A stretch of 64,000 nt of DNA from Methanobacterium sp. (GCF_038562635.1 NZ_JBCFBO010000001.1:1652643-1716642), one strand, 5' to 3'; shown: positions 8,049 through 17,944, counted from the stretch's first letter. Numbers and translations: made by a program. Notes: generated from the letters alone by a model not told the origin.

Positions 8049-8858
8049 CTACAGTTTAACCTCTTCAGCTTTCTTTAAATAATGTTCAAACAGTCGGTTT
8101 CCCCATTCAATCGCTTCAGCATCTTCATCTATTAAATATTTATGAAGATCGTATATTCCATCAGTTGAAAACAAGCCCAGTGCAATAAATTTATCTGTTA
8201 CTGTAAAAGACATTCTTGCATCATCTATCTTCCATATTTTAAAATCTTTTTCTTCAGTCGCTTTTTTCAAGTTTTCTCTGCCCTTTATTTCGATCCATTT
8301 ATCCAGTATTTCCGGTGTTACCATAAGCTGCAGGGAACTGCTTTCCAGTAAATCCTCGAACATCTCTATTTTTTGAGGAAGAAGAACTGAAGATATATAA
8401 TTAATCTCTTTGGCCTTTGATAAAAGTTCAGCATAAACAGTATGGGGTTTCATAACATCTGTAGGCGTAGACTCAACTACTACCGAATTTTTTAAACTAC
8501 CAATAGTTTCAAGCAAATATTCAGGGATAGCCTCTATTTCATGCCTTAAAAATATTTTTTCAAGTTCTCCCAGAGATGTAGAAGCTTTTATGAGACTTAT
8601 TAAATGAATTGCGACAATTTTACCGGTCTGAGAAAGGGAATAACCTCCAGATTGCTTAAGTATGAAATTTTTTTCATCGAGCTGGTTCATTCCATGTAAA
8701 ATAGTTGCTGAACTCAAATTTGTTTCGTCTTTAAGGTCGCGTAAACTTCTTAACCCGCCATTTAAAGTTATAATAATTCTAGTTCTAACATCAGAAGCTG
8801 TGAGAAACTTTAAATCATCTCTTACTTTTCCATAAAGCTTTAAAATCTCTTCAGACAT
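8049..8858 (-). CDS. FilR1-like methanogen transcriptional regulator (winged helix plus DUF1724)
   Basis: A protein of 269 residues from the start at 8858, chosen because aaggggaaaaat precedes this ATG (8873 is an alternative). Residues 15-85 form a winged-helix domain: DVRTRIIITLNGGLRSLRDL, a recognition helix in SSATILHGMNQLDEK, and a wing ending GGYSLSQTGKIVA. Residues 125-260 match the FilR1 middle domain found in methanogen regulators, with the run VVVESTPTDVMKPHTVY and the GLFSTDGIYD segment. FilR1 in Methanosaeta works with the FilI kinase; here the receiver/kinase gene lies 51 bases downstream on the same strand, which suggests a partnership. That link is inference. Confidence 0.82.
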   Translation of the reverse strand: MSEEILKLYGKVRDDLKFLTASDVRTRIIITLNGGLRSLRDLKDETNLSSATILHGMNQLDEKNFILKQSGGYSLSQTGKIVAIHLISLIKASTSLGELEKIFLRHEIEAIPEYLLETIGSLKNSVVVESTPTDVMKPHTVYAELLSKAKEINYISSVLLPQKIEMFEDLLESSSLQLMVTPEILDKWIEIKGRENLKKATEEKDFKIWKIDDARMSFTVTDKFIALGLFSTDGIYDLHKYLIDEDAEAIEWGNRLFEHYLKKAEEVKL

Positions 8859-9337
8859 ATTTTTCCCCTTCAAATCAAATAATAATTATTATCAATGCCA
8901 TTTTATGCCAATAGTATGATTTTATCATTTAATTTATATTTTAATTGTTTAAAATAATGAATTACTCATTATCTAAAGATAAGAAATCAATCAAATACAT
9001 CAAGTTGATAAAGAACAATTTGTTTTTTTTAGTTATTATTTTTTATCATATGCGATTCGTAACACCACACATCAAAGAAACAGTATTCTAAATTAATATT
9101 AACGGTCTTAAAGCTCCAAAATAAGATTAGTTTATTATAAAACCTTTTAATTTGTAATTGAAATTTACCATACAGTATTTAGACTTTAATACTAATAAAA
9201 TTAATTTATTACTGAATTAAATATCTTTAAATAACGTAAAATTATATGAAAAATAAAACATGACAAAATTTTTAGTTTTTAGGAAAATAAAAGCATTAAT
9301 AAACTTAAAACTGCAAATAAAAGTGAAATATTGGGTT
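8859..9337. other. AT-rich gap
   Basis: About 480 bases, strongly AT-rich, between two minus-strand genes. It should hold the promoter of the FilR1-like gene (TATA-like stretches near 8930-8950). I saw no convincing small gene, RNA or hairpin cluster. Confidence 0.5.
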
Positions 9338-10018
9338 TTATCCCCCTTTATTCATTTTATCAAGCTCTTTTAATCCATGATTATATTCTCTTTCTCCCAT
9401 TTCCTTATTGTCAAATAAAGATTTCAATTCAGCAGCAATGCTTTCGGAGGTAACTTTCTCTTTTCTATCTATAATATTAGTAACTGCCATTCTAAGCTGA
9501 GGATATTCATCAGTGATATCCATGAGACTGGATGCCCTTTGTGTTTCAGGATTATCCTTAAGCTGAACACTAACAACTTCTAAATTAACTGCTTTAGCAC
9601 TCGGACCTGATGGTGGAACAGCTTTAACTGTAATTCTAGAGATATTATCGTTAATAGATTTTCTAAATGTCTCAAAATCAACTGAATAACTGTCCTGAGA
9701 CTTTGTCATGGTTTTATTAACAACATGATTTAAGCTGTCAATAAAACTGTAGACCCTTCCCCCCCTTTCACCATAAATAGTACCGTTTTCAGGATAATAA
9801 GAAGTTATAAACCCGCAAATCCATTTCACCTGGGTTTCATGGTCTGTTATTATTATATAAAACTCATCTATTTCTTTCTTTTTAACTTCCCTTTTCTTTA
9901 TATCCCCCACATAAATTTCACCAGATATCATCTCTTGAGGTATTAATTCACTTAAATATTTAACAGCATAATTTTCAGTCCTTTCTTTACCACTTTTTTT
10001 TATCCCCAAATCCAGCAT
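9338..10018 (-). CDS. Uncharacterised soluble protein
   Basis: A protein of 226 residues from the start at 10018, which follows ggtgattat; a start at 10033 is possible. It has no signal peptide or membrane helix. The N-terminal half (residues 1-75) mixes Lys/Glu-rich helix with strand IYVGDI and DEFYIIITDHETQVKWICGF, reminiscent of small alpha/beta domains. The C-terminal 60 residues are helical (KVTSESIAAELKSLFDNKEM, YNHGLKELDKM). I recognise no catalytic motif or family and assign no function. No close operon partner is apparent. Confidence 0.6.
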   Translation of the reverse strand: MLDLGIKKSGKERTENYAVKYLSELIPQEMISGEIYVGDIKKREVKKKEIDEFYIIITDHETQVKWICGFITSYYPENGTIYGERGGRVYSFIDSLNHVVNKTMTKSQDSYSVDFETFRKSINDNISRITVKAVPPSGPSAKAVNLEVVSVQLKDNPETQRASSLMDITDEYPQLRMAVTNIIDRKEKVTSESIAAELKSLFDNKEMGEREYNHGLKELDKMNKGG

Positions 10019-10305
10019 ATAATCACCAACCAATCTGTACTGTATTATTATTTGTTAATGATTCTATATTACTATTTTTGATAATCAGCATTATTATGAA
10101 TTATTATATAGATTTCAATTTATGGGGAGGATTTCTCGATTAACTGGATTGAGATTGTAATTTAAAAGATAACTAAATATAAACACATGTTAATACCGGA
10201 AACCCCCATATATCTGCAAATTTAAGCACCAATAAATAAAAAAATAGGTAAATTATCTGATTTTTGATTTGAAAAATATCAAATTTAAAAAAAAGAAAAA
10301 TTGAA

Positions 10306-10830
10306 TTAATTCAACAGTTTTATTGAAATCTGATTAGAACGTACCCCTTGAGAATTGCCTTTATCATCTATAAAAGTAAGTATAATGCTTCCTATTTCCA
10401 AGGTATTAGTTAATTTAACATCACTGCTATACCACGATGCTAACTCTACATTAGTTGGTATATATACAGAGTATGTGTATTTTCTAGTTTGACCTGGATT
10501 TAATGTACCAACATCCTTTTCAAAATCTTGAGCCCCTACTTTAGCGTTGTAAATTGTGTTTTTCCCTTTATTTGTTACTGTGTAAGATATAGATACACTT
10601 GTACCTCTTTTTTGAGGAGTACTAGGCCCTTTTTGAGTTATTATTGCATCATAATCTTTTAAAGTGCCATTTACATCTTTTTGTTCACTATTTTGAGTTG
10701 TACTATTTTGAGTTGCATTTTGAATCACACTGCTTTGTATTTTATTCTGATCTTGTTGAGTGTAGCCATAAGTAAGGGCAGCTAGACCAATAATCACAAA
10801 TATAAAGACTACTATCAGCCTTCTATCCAT
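10306..10830 (-). CDS. Secreted, N-anchored beta-rich protein
   Basis: A 174-residue protein beginning MDRRLIVVFIFVIIGLAAL, an uncleaved or weakly cleaved signal anchor. A Gln/Asn/Ser/Thr linker follows (residues 25-55), then a beta-rich domain from residue 60 with a pattern typical of CARDB/DUF11-like extracellular modules (VSISYTVTNKGKNTIYNAKV, near-conserved GTLNPGQTRKYTYSVYIP). GGAGG precedes the ATG by about 7 bases, so the TTG at 10845 is not needed. It lies downstream of the peptidase-like gene and may share its transcript. The export and fold class are fairly supported; the role is unknown. Confidence 0.6.
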   Translation of the reverse strand: MDRRLIVVFIFVIIGLAALTYGYTQQDQNKIQSSVIQNATQNSTTQNSEQKDVNGTLKDYDAIITQKGPSTPQKRGTSVSISYTVTNKGKNTIYNAKVGAQDFEKDVGTLNPGQTRKYTYSVYIPTNVELASWYSSDVKLTNTLEIGSIILTFIDDKGNSQGVRSNQISIKLLN

Positions 10831-10897
10831 TTTAATTCCTCCCAATATACATTAAAACATTTATGCTCTTTTAAACTTCTTGTATTAAGTTTATCAC

Positions 10898-11812
10898 TTA
10901 CATTTTGCCATCGTCTAAATTTAACCAATTTATATTTATGTCATAAGGAGGTTTACCCCAATATTTCCCTAGAGGCTTACCACTATCTAGGCACGCTGCA
11001 AGATCCACAATTGTCCACGAACTAAACTCTTTACCTTTTATTTTCATAAGAATATGTCCAACATATCCAGAAGATGTTTTACAAACAGTTCTTTGGTATT
11101 TTACTTCGTACCCCATTTCATTTGCCAAATCATGTCCCAATTGTGTTACATCAACACAATTTAACCCAGATCTATCTTTTAATCTAGTTATTTCCTGATT
11201 TCGTGTATATTTATCGTTGAAATAATATGCATATCTTCTGTTTTTACATAATTTATAAAAACCGGTGAAACTCGTGAAAGGTCCGATAACATTTATTAGG
11301 GTTTTTTGAATTGAACCAGCTGTAACTGGAATATTGCTACCCACAGGTCCTTCTATCCCCACTTTATTAGGCTCTTGACCATTATGGGCTTTCTTCCATG
11401 CATCCCACCTTTTCTTCATGTCCAAAAATTGATTCTTAGTAACCCTATCAACACCGACTTTCATGTCACTTATAGTCACATAATTTGGTATTTTACCAGG
11501 ATTTTTTGCCTGCCATTTTGTTATTCTCTTCCACATTTCCTTGTACTGCGCATTAGTTAAAATATGAACTGTTCCCGCATATCCCTCAATATCATCGCCT
11601 TCAACATCAGTGCCGCTGCAATTATTTCCCTGAGAAGGACAACCATACTCAATATTGTCCCAATCGATGTTATCATATTCAGAAGCAGTAGTTACTAATT
11701 TAATACTGCTTCCAGAGCTTCCAGTAGAGTTAACAGCAGATACTGCTCCTGTAAACACAGTTACCATTGCAACAAGGACTATGAAAGCTAAAATTTTCTT
11801 TGATTTATTCAT
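10898..11812 (-). CDS. Secreted transglutaminase-like cysteine peptidase with pseudomurein-binding-like repeats
   Basis: 304 residues with a classic signal peptide (KKILAFIVLVAMVTVFTGAVSA, split near residue 26). Residues 80-155 contain two repeats of the pseudomurein-binding type (TNAQYKEMWKRITKW...IPNYV, then TKNQFLDMKKRWDAWKK...EPNKV). The C-terminal domain has a candidate Cys-His-Asp triad: Cys in GLNCVDVTQ near 215, His in GYVGHILMKIKG near 253, Asp in WTIVDLAAC near 268. The layout and length resemble pseudomurein endoisopeptidases PeiW and PeiP of Methanothermobacter viruses, which cut the Ala-Lys isopeptide bond. Here it is more likely a host wall-remodelling enzyme. Catalytic specificity is inferred. 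Confidence 0.65.
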   Translation of the reverse strand: MNKSKKILAFIVLVAMVTVFTGAVSAVNSTGSSGSSIKLVTTASEYDNIDWDNIEYGCPSQGNNCSGTDVEGDDIEGYAGTVHILTNAQYKEMWKRITKWQAKNPGKIPNYVTISDMKVGVDRVTKNQFLDMKKRWDAWKKAHNGQEPNKVGIEGPVGSNIPVTAGSIQKTLINVIGPFTSFTGFYKLCKNRRYAYYFNDKYTRNQEITRLKDRSGLNCVDVTQLGHDLANEMGYEVKYQRTVCKTSSGYVGHILMKIKGKEFSSWTIVDLAACLDSGKPLGKYWGKPPYDININWLNLDDGKM

Positions 11813-12243
11813 AATTTACCCCTTTCCATTAATACCACCATATATCCATGGAAAAGAAGTATTAATTAATACTTTCTGTAGTAAAATTATTTTAGCATTA
11901 TTTTGTACTATTAAAACTGTAAAAATCAAAAATTAGCCAATATATTGGAGATTTATTTTATTTTAGGCACTCTACTTAAAACAAACACAATTATAACACT
12001 CAAAATATCTATAAAATGTTTAAATTAAATTATAAAAATTTTTAAATAAATAACAAAAATTAATTATCAAATTGATTGATAGCTACTTTATAATCTCAGA
12101 AATACCATAAAAACCCCATAAATAGCTTTATTTCTACACATTCTTCAAAAATATAACTATTTTATATCAAAAATTTTAATTTCAATGAGCACCATAATTA
12201 TGATTTGTTTTACTCTGATTTGGAAGGCAAATATATGTAAAAA
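11813..12243. other. Divergent promoter region
   Basis: About 430 AT-rich bases between the divergent peptidase-like and amidohydrolase genes. It contains TATA-like stretches near 12010-12045 and 12160-12175 that could serve either gene. No small gene or stable hairpin was recognised. Confidence 0.5.
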
Positions 12244-13497
12244 ATGGGGCAAAAAATGACAACATATTCTCTTATCCATAACGGGACTTTAATTAACGGC
12301 ACTGGAGATGAACCTCTCCTCAATGCGGCCATTTTAATTAAAGATAATAAAATCGTTGCAGTTGGTGAGGAAAACTCAATTTTCCTGCCTGATGAGGAAA
12401 TTAAAAGGGTTGATGCCGGCGGAATGTTCATTTTGCCGGGATTCATAGACACCCATATGCACATAATGGCAAACGGGTTTAAAGATAAAGATACACTCTA
12501 TGATCCCCTTTCACTCTATTTTTATAAAGGCGCGGAAAACTGCAGGAAAACAATTGAAGCAGGTGTAACTACCGTAAGAGATGCGGGTCTTGCCGATTTA
12601 GGCGTTAAGATGGCAATTGAACAGGGATTGATACCAGGCCCCAGAATACTGATCAGTGTAATGCCCCTTTCTATAACTGGCGGACATTTTGATTTCTGGC
12701 GTGCTTCAGGTTTTGACATCAAGATTTCTTACCCCAGTCTCCCCGAACATATTTGTGATGGTGTGGAGGAAGTACGTAAAAGAGTTAGAGAAATAATCCG
12801 CTGCAAAGCAGATTTTATTAAAGTAATGGTCACAGGCGGAGTTATGAGCGCCAATGACGGCCCAGAACATACACAGTTTACAGTGGAAGAATTGAAAGTT
12901 ATGGTGGAAGAAGGGAAAAATCATGGCGGCATAAAAGTAATGGCACACGGACATGGGGCTGAAGGCATTAAAAATGCCCTTAAAGCAGGTGCTCATTCAA
13001 TAGAACACGGCAGTTACCTGGATGATGAAGCAATTCAAATGATGATAGATCATAGCACATACCTGGTGCCGACATTTGTAGTTATGCACCACAACAAAAA
13101 ACTTGCCGAAGCAGGCGAGTTACCTGAATGGGGAATAGAACAAGCCCTTGAAATAGTTGACATACATAAAGAAAATATAAAGAAAGCTTATGAAGCTGGT
13201 GTTCACATTGCAATGGGTACTGACTGTGGTGTTGTGTCCCATGGGATTAATCTGGAGGAATTAGGCTTTTTATGTGATATAGGGATGAGTGCAGAAGAAG
13301 CCATAGTAGCAGGGACTAAAACTGCTGCTGAATGCATTGGATATGATGACAAAATTGGTACAGTTGAAGCCTCCAAATTAGCAGACATTATAATCTGTAA
13401 AAAGGATCCTATTGCACATATAAAGTCTCTTGGAAATCCAGATAATATAATACTGGTAATGAAAGATGGAAAAATTGTAAAAGACCTCAGAAATTAA
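12244..13497 (+). CDS. Amidohydrolase-family metal-dependent hydrolase (imidazolonepropionase-like)
   Basis: A 417-residue cytosolic TIM-barrel amidohydrolase. The N-terminal beta domain has LIHNGTLINGTGDEPL. Metal ligands visible in order: HxH in FIDTHMHI near residue 70, a Lys in DFIKVMVTGG near 194 (possibly carboxylated), His in KVMAHGHG near 236, His in SIEHGSYLDD near 257, and Asp in MGTDCGVVSHG near 328. The C terminus carries the usual ADIIICKKDP strand. This subgroup includes dipeptidases and lactonase- or organophosphate-hydrolase-like enzymes of unclear natural substrate, so I give no narrower name. An in-frame ATG at 12256 (MTTYSLIHNG) is an equally good start. Confidence 0.85.
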   Translation: MGQKMTTYSLIHNGTLINGTGDEPLLNAAILIKDNKIVAVGEENSIFLPDEEIKRVDAGGMFILPGFIDTHMHIMANGFKDKDTLYDPLSLYFYKGAENCRKTIEAGVTTVRDAGLADLGVKMAIEQGLIPGPRILISVMPLSITGGHFDFWRASGFDIKISYPSLPEHICDGVEEVRKRVREIIRCKADFIKVMVTGGVMSANDGPEHTQFTVEELKVMVEEGKNHGGIKVMAHGHGAEGIKNALKAGAHSIEHGSYLDDEAIQMMIDHSTYLVPTFVVMHHNKKLAEAGELPEWGIEQALEIVDIHKENIKKAYEAGVHIAMGTDCGVVSHGINLEELGFLCDIGMSAEEAIVAGTKTAAECIGYDDKIGTVEASKLADIIICKKDPIAHIKSLGNPDNIILVMKDGKIVKDLRN

Positions 13498-14117
13498 TTA
13501 TTCCCCCTTAAATTACATTTCGAAGCATATTAATTATTTATATAATTTTTTTTATCTAATTCTAATTTTAAATACCTTATTAACTGATTTAGGGAAGATA
13601 AATATTCCAAACACAGTCTATCGGCTTATATATCTTACAATTTCATAATTTAAAAATGTAAATGTAAAATATCCAAAAATACATTCTTTCACTTAATTAT
13701 ACTATTTGGACACGATCACTTTATAAAAAATAGTTAAATTAAGAGCTTATTTCTGCATTTAGCAGTTAAGAAATTAAATTATTTTATTATTAAAATTAGA
13801 AAGATTTATAAATATAAAATCTAAATTTAATTACTTCATATTTAATACGCTTATGTCCATGATCATGTGCACACTTCATGCTTTATGTTAAATTAGAATA
13901 TCAATTAATTATATGAAATTATATTTGGAAGAGTGTAATTTACTTAACCATATAACTCATAAAAATTCAAAGTAACATAGGCGCAACCATTTTAGACATG
14001 AGCGTTAATTTAAAATTTATAATATGTAAATCACATTGAAAAATATTAATATAAATGGAAAATTTCAATTGCAAAGTCCCTTTAAATCGACTTTGTTAAC
14101 TTTACTGGAGAAAAAAA
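13498..14117. other. Long AT-rich gap
   Basis: About 620 bases with no convincing gene on either strand. TATA-like runs occur near 13800-13815 and 14040-14055; the latter could drive the downstream anchored protein. No hairpin cluster of the kind seen elsewhere was found. Confidence 0.5.
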
Positions 14118-14891
14118 ATGAAATGGTGGTTAATTGCACTGGCTATTTTAGCCCTCATTATAGGTTATTCTTATGTTACAGTTTCAAATGGCCCTATTGA
14201 GCCTTTAGGAAGACTTTCATTCGTTAAATTATCTAACCCTGATTTTTATCCAGGACATCCTCACTCTGAGCTTTTTGCACAGCAGGTTAATAAAACCGGT
14301 TCTAAAGTAGGTTTAATTGTACACATGTATGGAGGTTCCAATTATCGTAGTTACCAGGAAGGGGATATTTACATAATTGAAGTAGCCTATATTGACACTA
14401 AAGGTGCAGGTTCAGTAAGTTTAAATCATATTGACTTTTTAGACTCGCTTAAAGTAGCTTTATTTGGTGTTCCAGATGGCAGATATAAATACATGTCTGA
14501 CGGTCATGTTTACGACACCTATGACGAGATGATGGCCCATGTCAATGAACTTGCCGAAGAACACGGCCAGGAAGGTTCAATTCCAATGGCTTATCATGGA
14601 AACGCTAGAATTGGTAACCCGGTTCTAGAACCTGGAGATGGATTCCCATTATACTTCCAGATACTGACAAAAACATACGGAATAATTCCTGCTTATGTCT
14701 ACATGATTTCAGGAATGCTCGCCCCATACTTCAACAACCCATATAGAAACTTTGAACTAGGACATGCTTCTCAGTTACAGTACTATTACAACCACGGTTT
14801 ACTCAACGAAAACTATACTGAAGTCAATTCAAGCACTAAATCGTATTACCACAACCTGTATCAAAGTAACCTTGCAAAAGAATACGAATAA
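14118..14891 (+). CDS. Uncharacterised N-anchored extracellular protein
   Basis: A 257-residue protein with a single N-terminal hydrophobic segment (WWLIALAILALIIGYSYV) and the remainder apparently outside the cell. The body is rich in Tyr, His and Asn and has segments such as NPDFYPGHPHSELF, HMYGGSNYRSYQEGD, SDGHVYDTYDEMMAHVNEL and GDGFPLYFQI. The several His and acidic residues could bind metal, but no known metallo-motif is recognised. A palindromic hairpin follows the stop (14928-14947). No family known to me; the copper-island position just downstream is suggestive only. Confidence 0.6.
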   Translation: MKWWLIALAILALIIGYSYVTVSNGPIEPLGRLSFVKLSNPDFYPGHPHSELFAQQVNKTGSKVGLIVHMYGGSNYRSYQEGDIYIIEVAYIDTKGAGSVSLNHIDFLDSLKVALFGVPDGRYKYMSDGHVYDTYDEMMAHVNELAEEHGQEGSIPMAYHGNARIGNPVLEPGDGFPLYFQILTKTYGIIPAYVYMISGMLAPYFNNPYRNFELGHASQLQYYYNHGLLNENYTEVNSSTKSYYHNLYQSNLAKEYE

Positions 14892-14927
14892 AGCAAACAA
14901 AATTTAAATTGATATTTTAATTCATGT

Positions 14928-14947
14928 TTTAGGAATACACTCCTAAA
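14928..14947. terminator. Hairpin after the anchored protein gene
   Basis: A 7-bp perfect stem (tttagga / tcctaaa) with a 6-base loop, 37 bases past the stop codon and followed by a T-rich run (about 14951-14969). A reasonable terminator, inferred from position. Confidence 0.45.
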
Positions 14948-15065
14948 TCATCTATTTTTTATTTTTTAACCCAAGTAAACTGCTTTTTTTGAAATAAATC
15001 CCCAAAATTATTATAATACTAAATTCATATATTATATTAAATAATTTCCGGTACTCAAGGGGGGA

Positions 15066-17132
15066 ATGAAAATCAACCATGAAGATCCTGAACATGAAAT
15101 GAAACACATGCACCCTGAGGAAATGGACAAATGTGTTGTGTGTGGAGAAAAATTAAGCAAAAAACATAAAATGGAAAGTGGACACGTTCATTCGGGGATG
15201 ATTAACGATTTAAAAAAGCGATTTATAATATCTATAATTGTAACTATCCCTATTCTTTTTTTATCGCCTTTAGTTCAGGAAATATTTGGCATTAGTGGAT
15301 ATACCAAGTTTCCAGGTGATTCCTATATACTGTTCCTACTGTCATCATTTGTTTACTTCTATGGAGGGTATCCTTTTTTTAAGGGCATTTATAATGAATT
15401 TAAATCAAGAACTCCCGGAATGGATACATTAATTACAGTAGCAATCACAAGCGCATATATTTACAGCAGTGCAGTCGTTTTTGGCCTCAGCGGAAGTATA
15501 TTTTTCTGGGAATTAGCCACCCTTATAGATATCATGCTTATAGGGCACTGGCTTGAAATGAAATCCGTGCTAGGAGCTTCCAGTGCACTTGAAGAACTTG
15601 CAAAGCTCATGCCCTCAAGCGCACATAAATTAACATCTGATGGAAAAATAATGGAAGTTTCACTGGAAGAATTGAATGTAGGAGACCAGGTCATTGTTAA
15701 ACCTGGAGAAAAAGTTCCTGTGGATGGAGAAATTGTAAATGGAAGTACTTCTATCGATGAATCAATGCTTACAGGTGAATCGGAGCCTGTTTTCAAAAAA
15801 GAAAGCGATGAAGTTATAGGGGGCTCTATAAATGGGGATGGATCAATTACAGTAGAAATTAAAAAAACCGGTGCAAATTCTTTTCTTTCCCAGGTTATAA
15901 GTCTTGTTGATGAAGCACAGGCAAGTAAATCAAAAACTCAGGATTTAGCAAACCGTTTTGCACTTTGGCTTACACTCATATCCCTTACAGGCGCTTTTAT
16001 AACATTTTCAGTATGGCTGGTACTGACCCATCAAAGTCTTAATTTTGCACTTGAAAGATCCGTAACAGTGATGGTCATTACATGCCCCCATGCCCTTGGA
16101 CTTGCTGTTCCACTGGTTGTTGCAGTGTCTACAGCATTGTCTGCAAGTAATGGTCTATTAATACGAAACCGCGCGGCATTTGAAAAAGCCAGGAATGTTA
16201 GTGCAATAATATTTGATAAAACTGGTACATTAACAGAAGGAAAATTTGGGGTAACTGATATCATTGCTTTAAACAATGAGTATAGTGAAGATAAAGTTCT
16301 AAAATATGCTTCATCTCTTGAAACTTATTCTGAACACCCTATTGCTAAAGGTATTGTCTCAGCTTCTGAAGAAACTTTTCCTGTAGAAGACTTCAAGGCA
16401 ATTCCAGGGAAAGGTGTAGAAGGTAAGGTTAATGGTAAATATGTTGAAGTTGTAAGCCCCGGATATTTAAAGGAACTTAACATTTCATTTAACGATGAAA
16501 AAATGAAAAAACTTTCTTTGCAGGGAAAAACCATTGTTTTTGTGGTTGTTGATGGAGACTTAAAAGGTGCCGTTGCCCTTGCAGATATCATAAGATCCGA
16601 ATCAAAGAAAGCTATTTCTAAACTTAAAGATATGGGAATTAAATGCATAATGATTACAGGAGATAAGAAAGAGGTTGCAAAGTGGGTATCAAATGAAATA
16701 GGGCTTGATGAATATTTTGCAGAAGTTTTACCACAAGAAAAGGCAGAAAAAGTAAAAAAAATCCAGTCTGAAGGATTAATTGTGGCCATGACTGGTGATG
16801 GTATCAATGACGCCCCTGCACTCGCCCAGGCAGATGTAGGCATTGCAATTGGCGCAGGTACAGATGTTGCTATTGAAACTGGAGACGTGATCCTTGTAAA
16901 AAGTAATCCTCTGGATGCACTGTACATAATTAAGCTTGCAAAGTCAACTTACAGAAAAATGATCCAAAATTTGATCTGGGGTACTGGATACAACATTTTC
17001 GCAATTCCAATTGCAGCAGGAGTTCTTTACGCATATGGAATTATATTAACTCCTGCAGCAGGAGCCATACTAATGTCGGTGAGTACTATCATCGTGGCTT
17101 TTAATTCAAGGTTTTTGAAAATCGAAAAATGA
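15066..17132 (+). CDS. copB: CopB-type (CPH) copper-exporting P-type ATPase
   Basis: A 688-residue P1B heavy-metal ATPase. The N terminus is a His/Met/Glu-rich metal-binding tail (HEDPEHEMKHMHPEEM and CVVCGEKL) rather than an HMA domain. The transmembrane metal site is CPH (VITCPHALGLAVPL near residue 340), which marks the CopB/P1B-3 group that exports copper ions. Also visible are the actuator TGES (near 237), phosphorylation loop DKTGTLTEG (near 383), the HP pair in YSEHPIAKG (near 422) and the hinge MTGDGINDAPALAQADVG (near 575). A purine-rich aaggggggaATG start is clear. It is followed at 17319 by a small His-rich membrane protein, consistent with copper detoxification. Confidence 0.9.
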   Translation: MKINHEDPEHEMKHMHPEEMDKCVVCGEKLSKKHKMESGHVHSGMINDLKKRFIISIIVTIPILFLSPLVQEIFGISGYTKFPGDSYILFLLSSFVYFYGGYPFFKGIYNEFKSRTPGMDTLITVAITSAYIYSSAVVFGLSGSIFFWELATLIDIMLIGHWLEMKSVLGASSALEELAKLMPSSAHKLTSDGKIMEVSLEELNVGDQVIVKPGEKVPVDGEIVNGSTSIDESMLTGESEPVFKKESDEVIGGSINGDGSITVEIKKTGANSFLSQVISLVDEAQASKSKTQDLANRFALWLTLISLTGAFITFSVWLVLTHQSLNFALERSVTVMVITCPHALGLAVPLVVAVSTALSASNGLLIRNRAAFEKARNVSAIIFDKTGTLTEGKFGVTDIIALNNEYSEDKVLKYASSLETYSEHPIAKGIVSASEETFPVEDFKAIPGKGVEGKVNGKYVEVVSPGYLKELNISFNDEKMKKLSLQGKTIVFVVVDGDLKGAVALADIIRSESKKAISKLKDMGIKCIMITGDKKEVAKWVSNEIGLDEYFAEVLPQEKAEKVKKIQSEGLIVAMTGDGINDAPALAQADVGIAIGAGTDVAIETGDVILVKSNPLDALYIIKLAKSTYRKMIQNLIWGTGYNIFAIPIAAGVLYAYGIILTPAAGAILMSVSTIIVAFNSRFLKIEK

Positions 17133-17318
17133 ATTTATAGTCATGTGCAAAAGTTTTCAGAACATCTATTCAAAATAAAATGAATGAATATCGAATTTAA
17201 TCAATTTAAAATCATTACAGGGGACTATTTACATATTGTAAGTTTAACTAATTATACTCCCGACTATAAAATCACGTGGTTTGAATCTGATATGTTTAAA
17301 CAGTTATGGAGGGATTTA

Positions 17319-17477
17319 ATGGATAGAAACACTGCAATTGTGTTAATAGTGCTAATTATTGCGATAGTGGCCATAGTGGCTATTTTTGCATGGATATGGA
17401 TGTATACTCCATATATGGGAGGATATCACGGCTACTACGACAATAATACAGGGCATGGTATGATGCACGGATATTAA
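17319..17477 (+). CDS. Small His-rich single-span membrane protein
   Basis: A 52-residue protein: MDRNTAIVLIVLIIAI begins one membrane helix (residues 7-30), then a tail containing YMGGYHGYYDNNTGHGMMHGY split across residues 34-52, with three His and several Met, Tyr and Gly. GGAGGG sits 5 bases before this ATG. The frame stays open back to 17184, but that extension has no ribosome site and breaks the membrane topology. The tail looks like a weak Cu/Ag-binding sequence. It sits right behind copB, so a role as copper chaperone or accessory of the exporter is a fair inference. Confidence 0.65.
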   Translation: MDRNTAIVLIVLIIAIVAIVAIFAWIWMYTPYMGGYHGYYDNNTGHGMMHGY

Positions 17478-17603
17478 TTTTTCACATGAGGCGCAACTAA
17501 TAAAATTTATGTAATAAATTTTATAAATTTAATATTACATACTAAAGATAGATGTTGAAGGAAATAATGCATATTTCCAGAACTACATAAATGAGGTGAT
17601 AAT

Positions 17604-17855
17604 ATGGCAAAAGTCCCAAAAAATGAAGAAACCATGATAAAGTGCATCTGTAATGCATGCCCTACCTACAATGAATGCATGCAGAGCGGAAAATTAGGAG
17701 TATTTTGCTCCGCAGGTGATGAAATAAGATGTTTTGAAAATGAACAAGGTTGTAACTGTCAGGACTGCACAGTTTCATCAGATTTTGATTTCTCCACTGT
17801 TTACCACTGCAAAGATGGATCGGCCGACAGGCAAATTGAATCCAGATCAAGATAA
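17604..17855 (+). CDS. DUF2769-type cysteine-rich protein
   Basis: 83 residues with nine Cys in the DUF2769 order: CICNACPTYNECM (residues 14-26), a VFCSAGDE segment near 35, CFENEQGCNCQDC near 44-56, and a VYHCKDGSAD tail. This spacing suggests binding of zinc or an iron-sulphur centre. aggtgataatATG gives a clear start. Such proteins are frequent in methanogens but uncharacterised. It lies between the copper genes and riboflavin kinase, with no firm functional link. Confidence 0.75.
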   Translation: MAKVPKNEETMIKCICNACPTYNECMQSGKLGVFCSAGDEIRCFENEQGCNCQDCTVSSDFDFSTVYHCKDGSADRQIESRSR

Positions 17856-17944
17856 CTTACCTAATTTATTTTTTTATTTGAAAATAAGCTTGCGGATCTA
17901 TAGAAATTATTGATATTATAATTAAATGTAAAAACGTGATTTAA

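Noticed and set aside
17184..17477. 97-residue version of the small His-rich protein
   Set aside because: The extra N-terminal part has no ribosome site, whereas GGAGGG precedes the ATG at 17319 with correct spacing.
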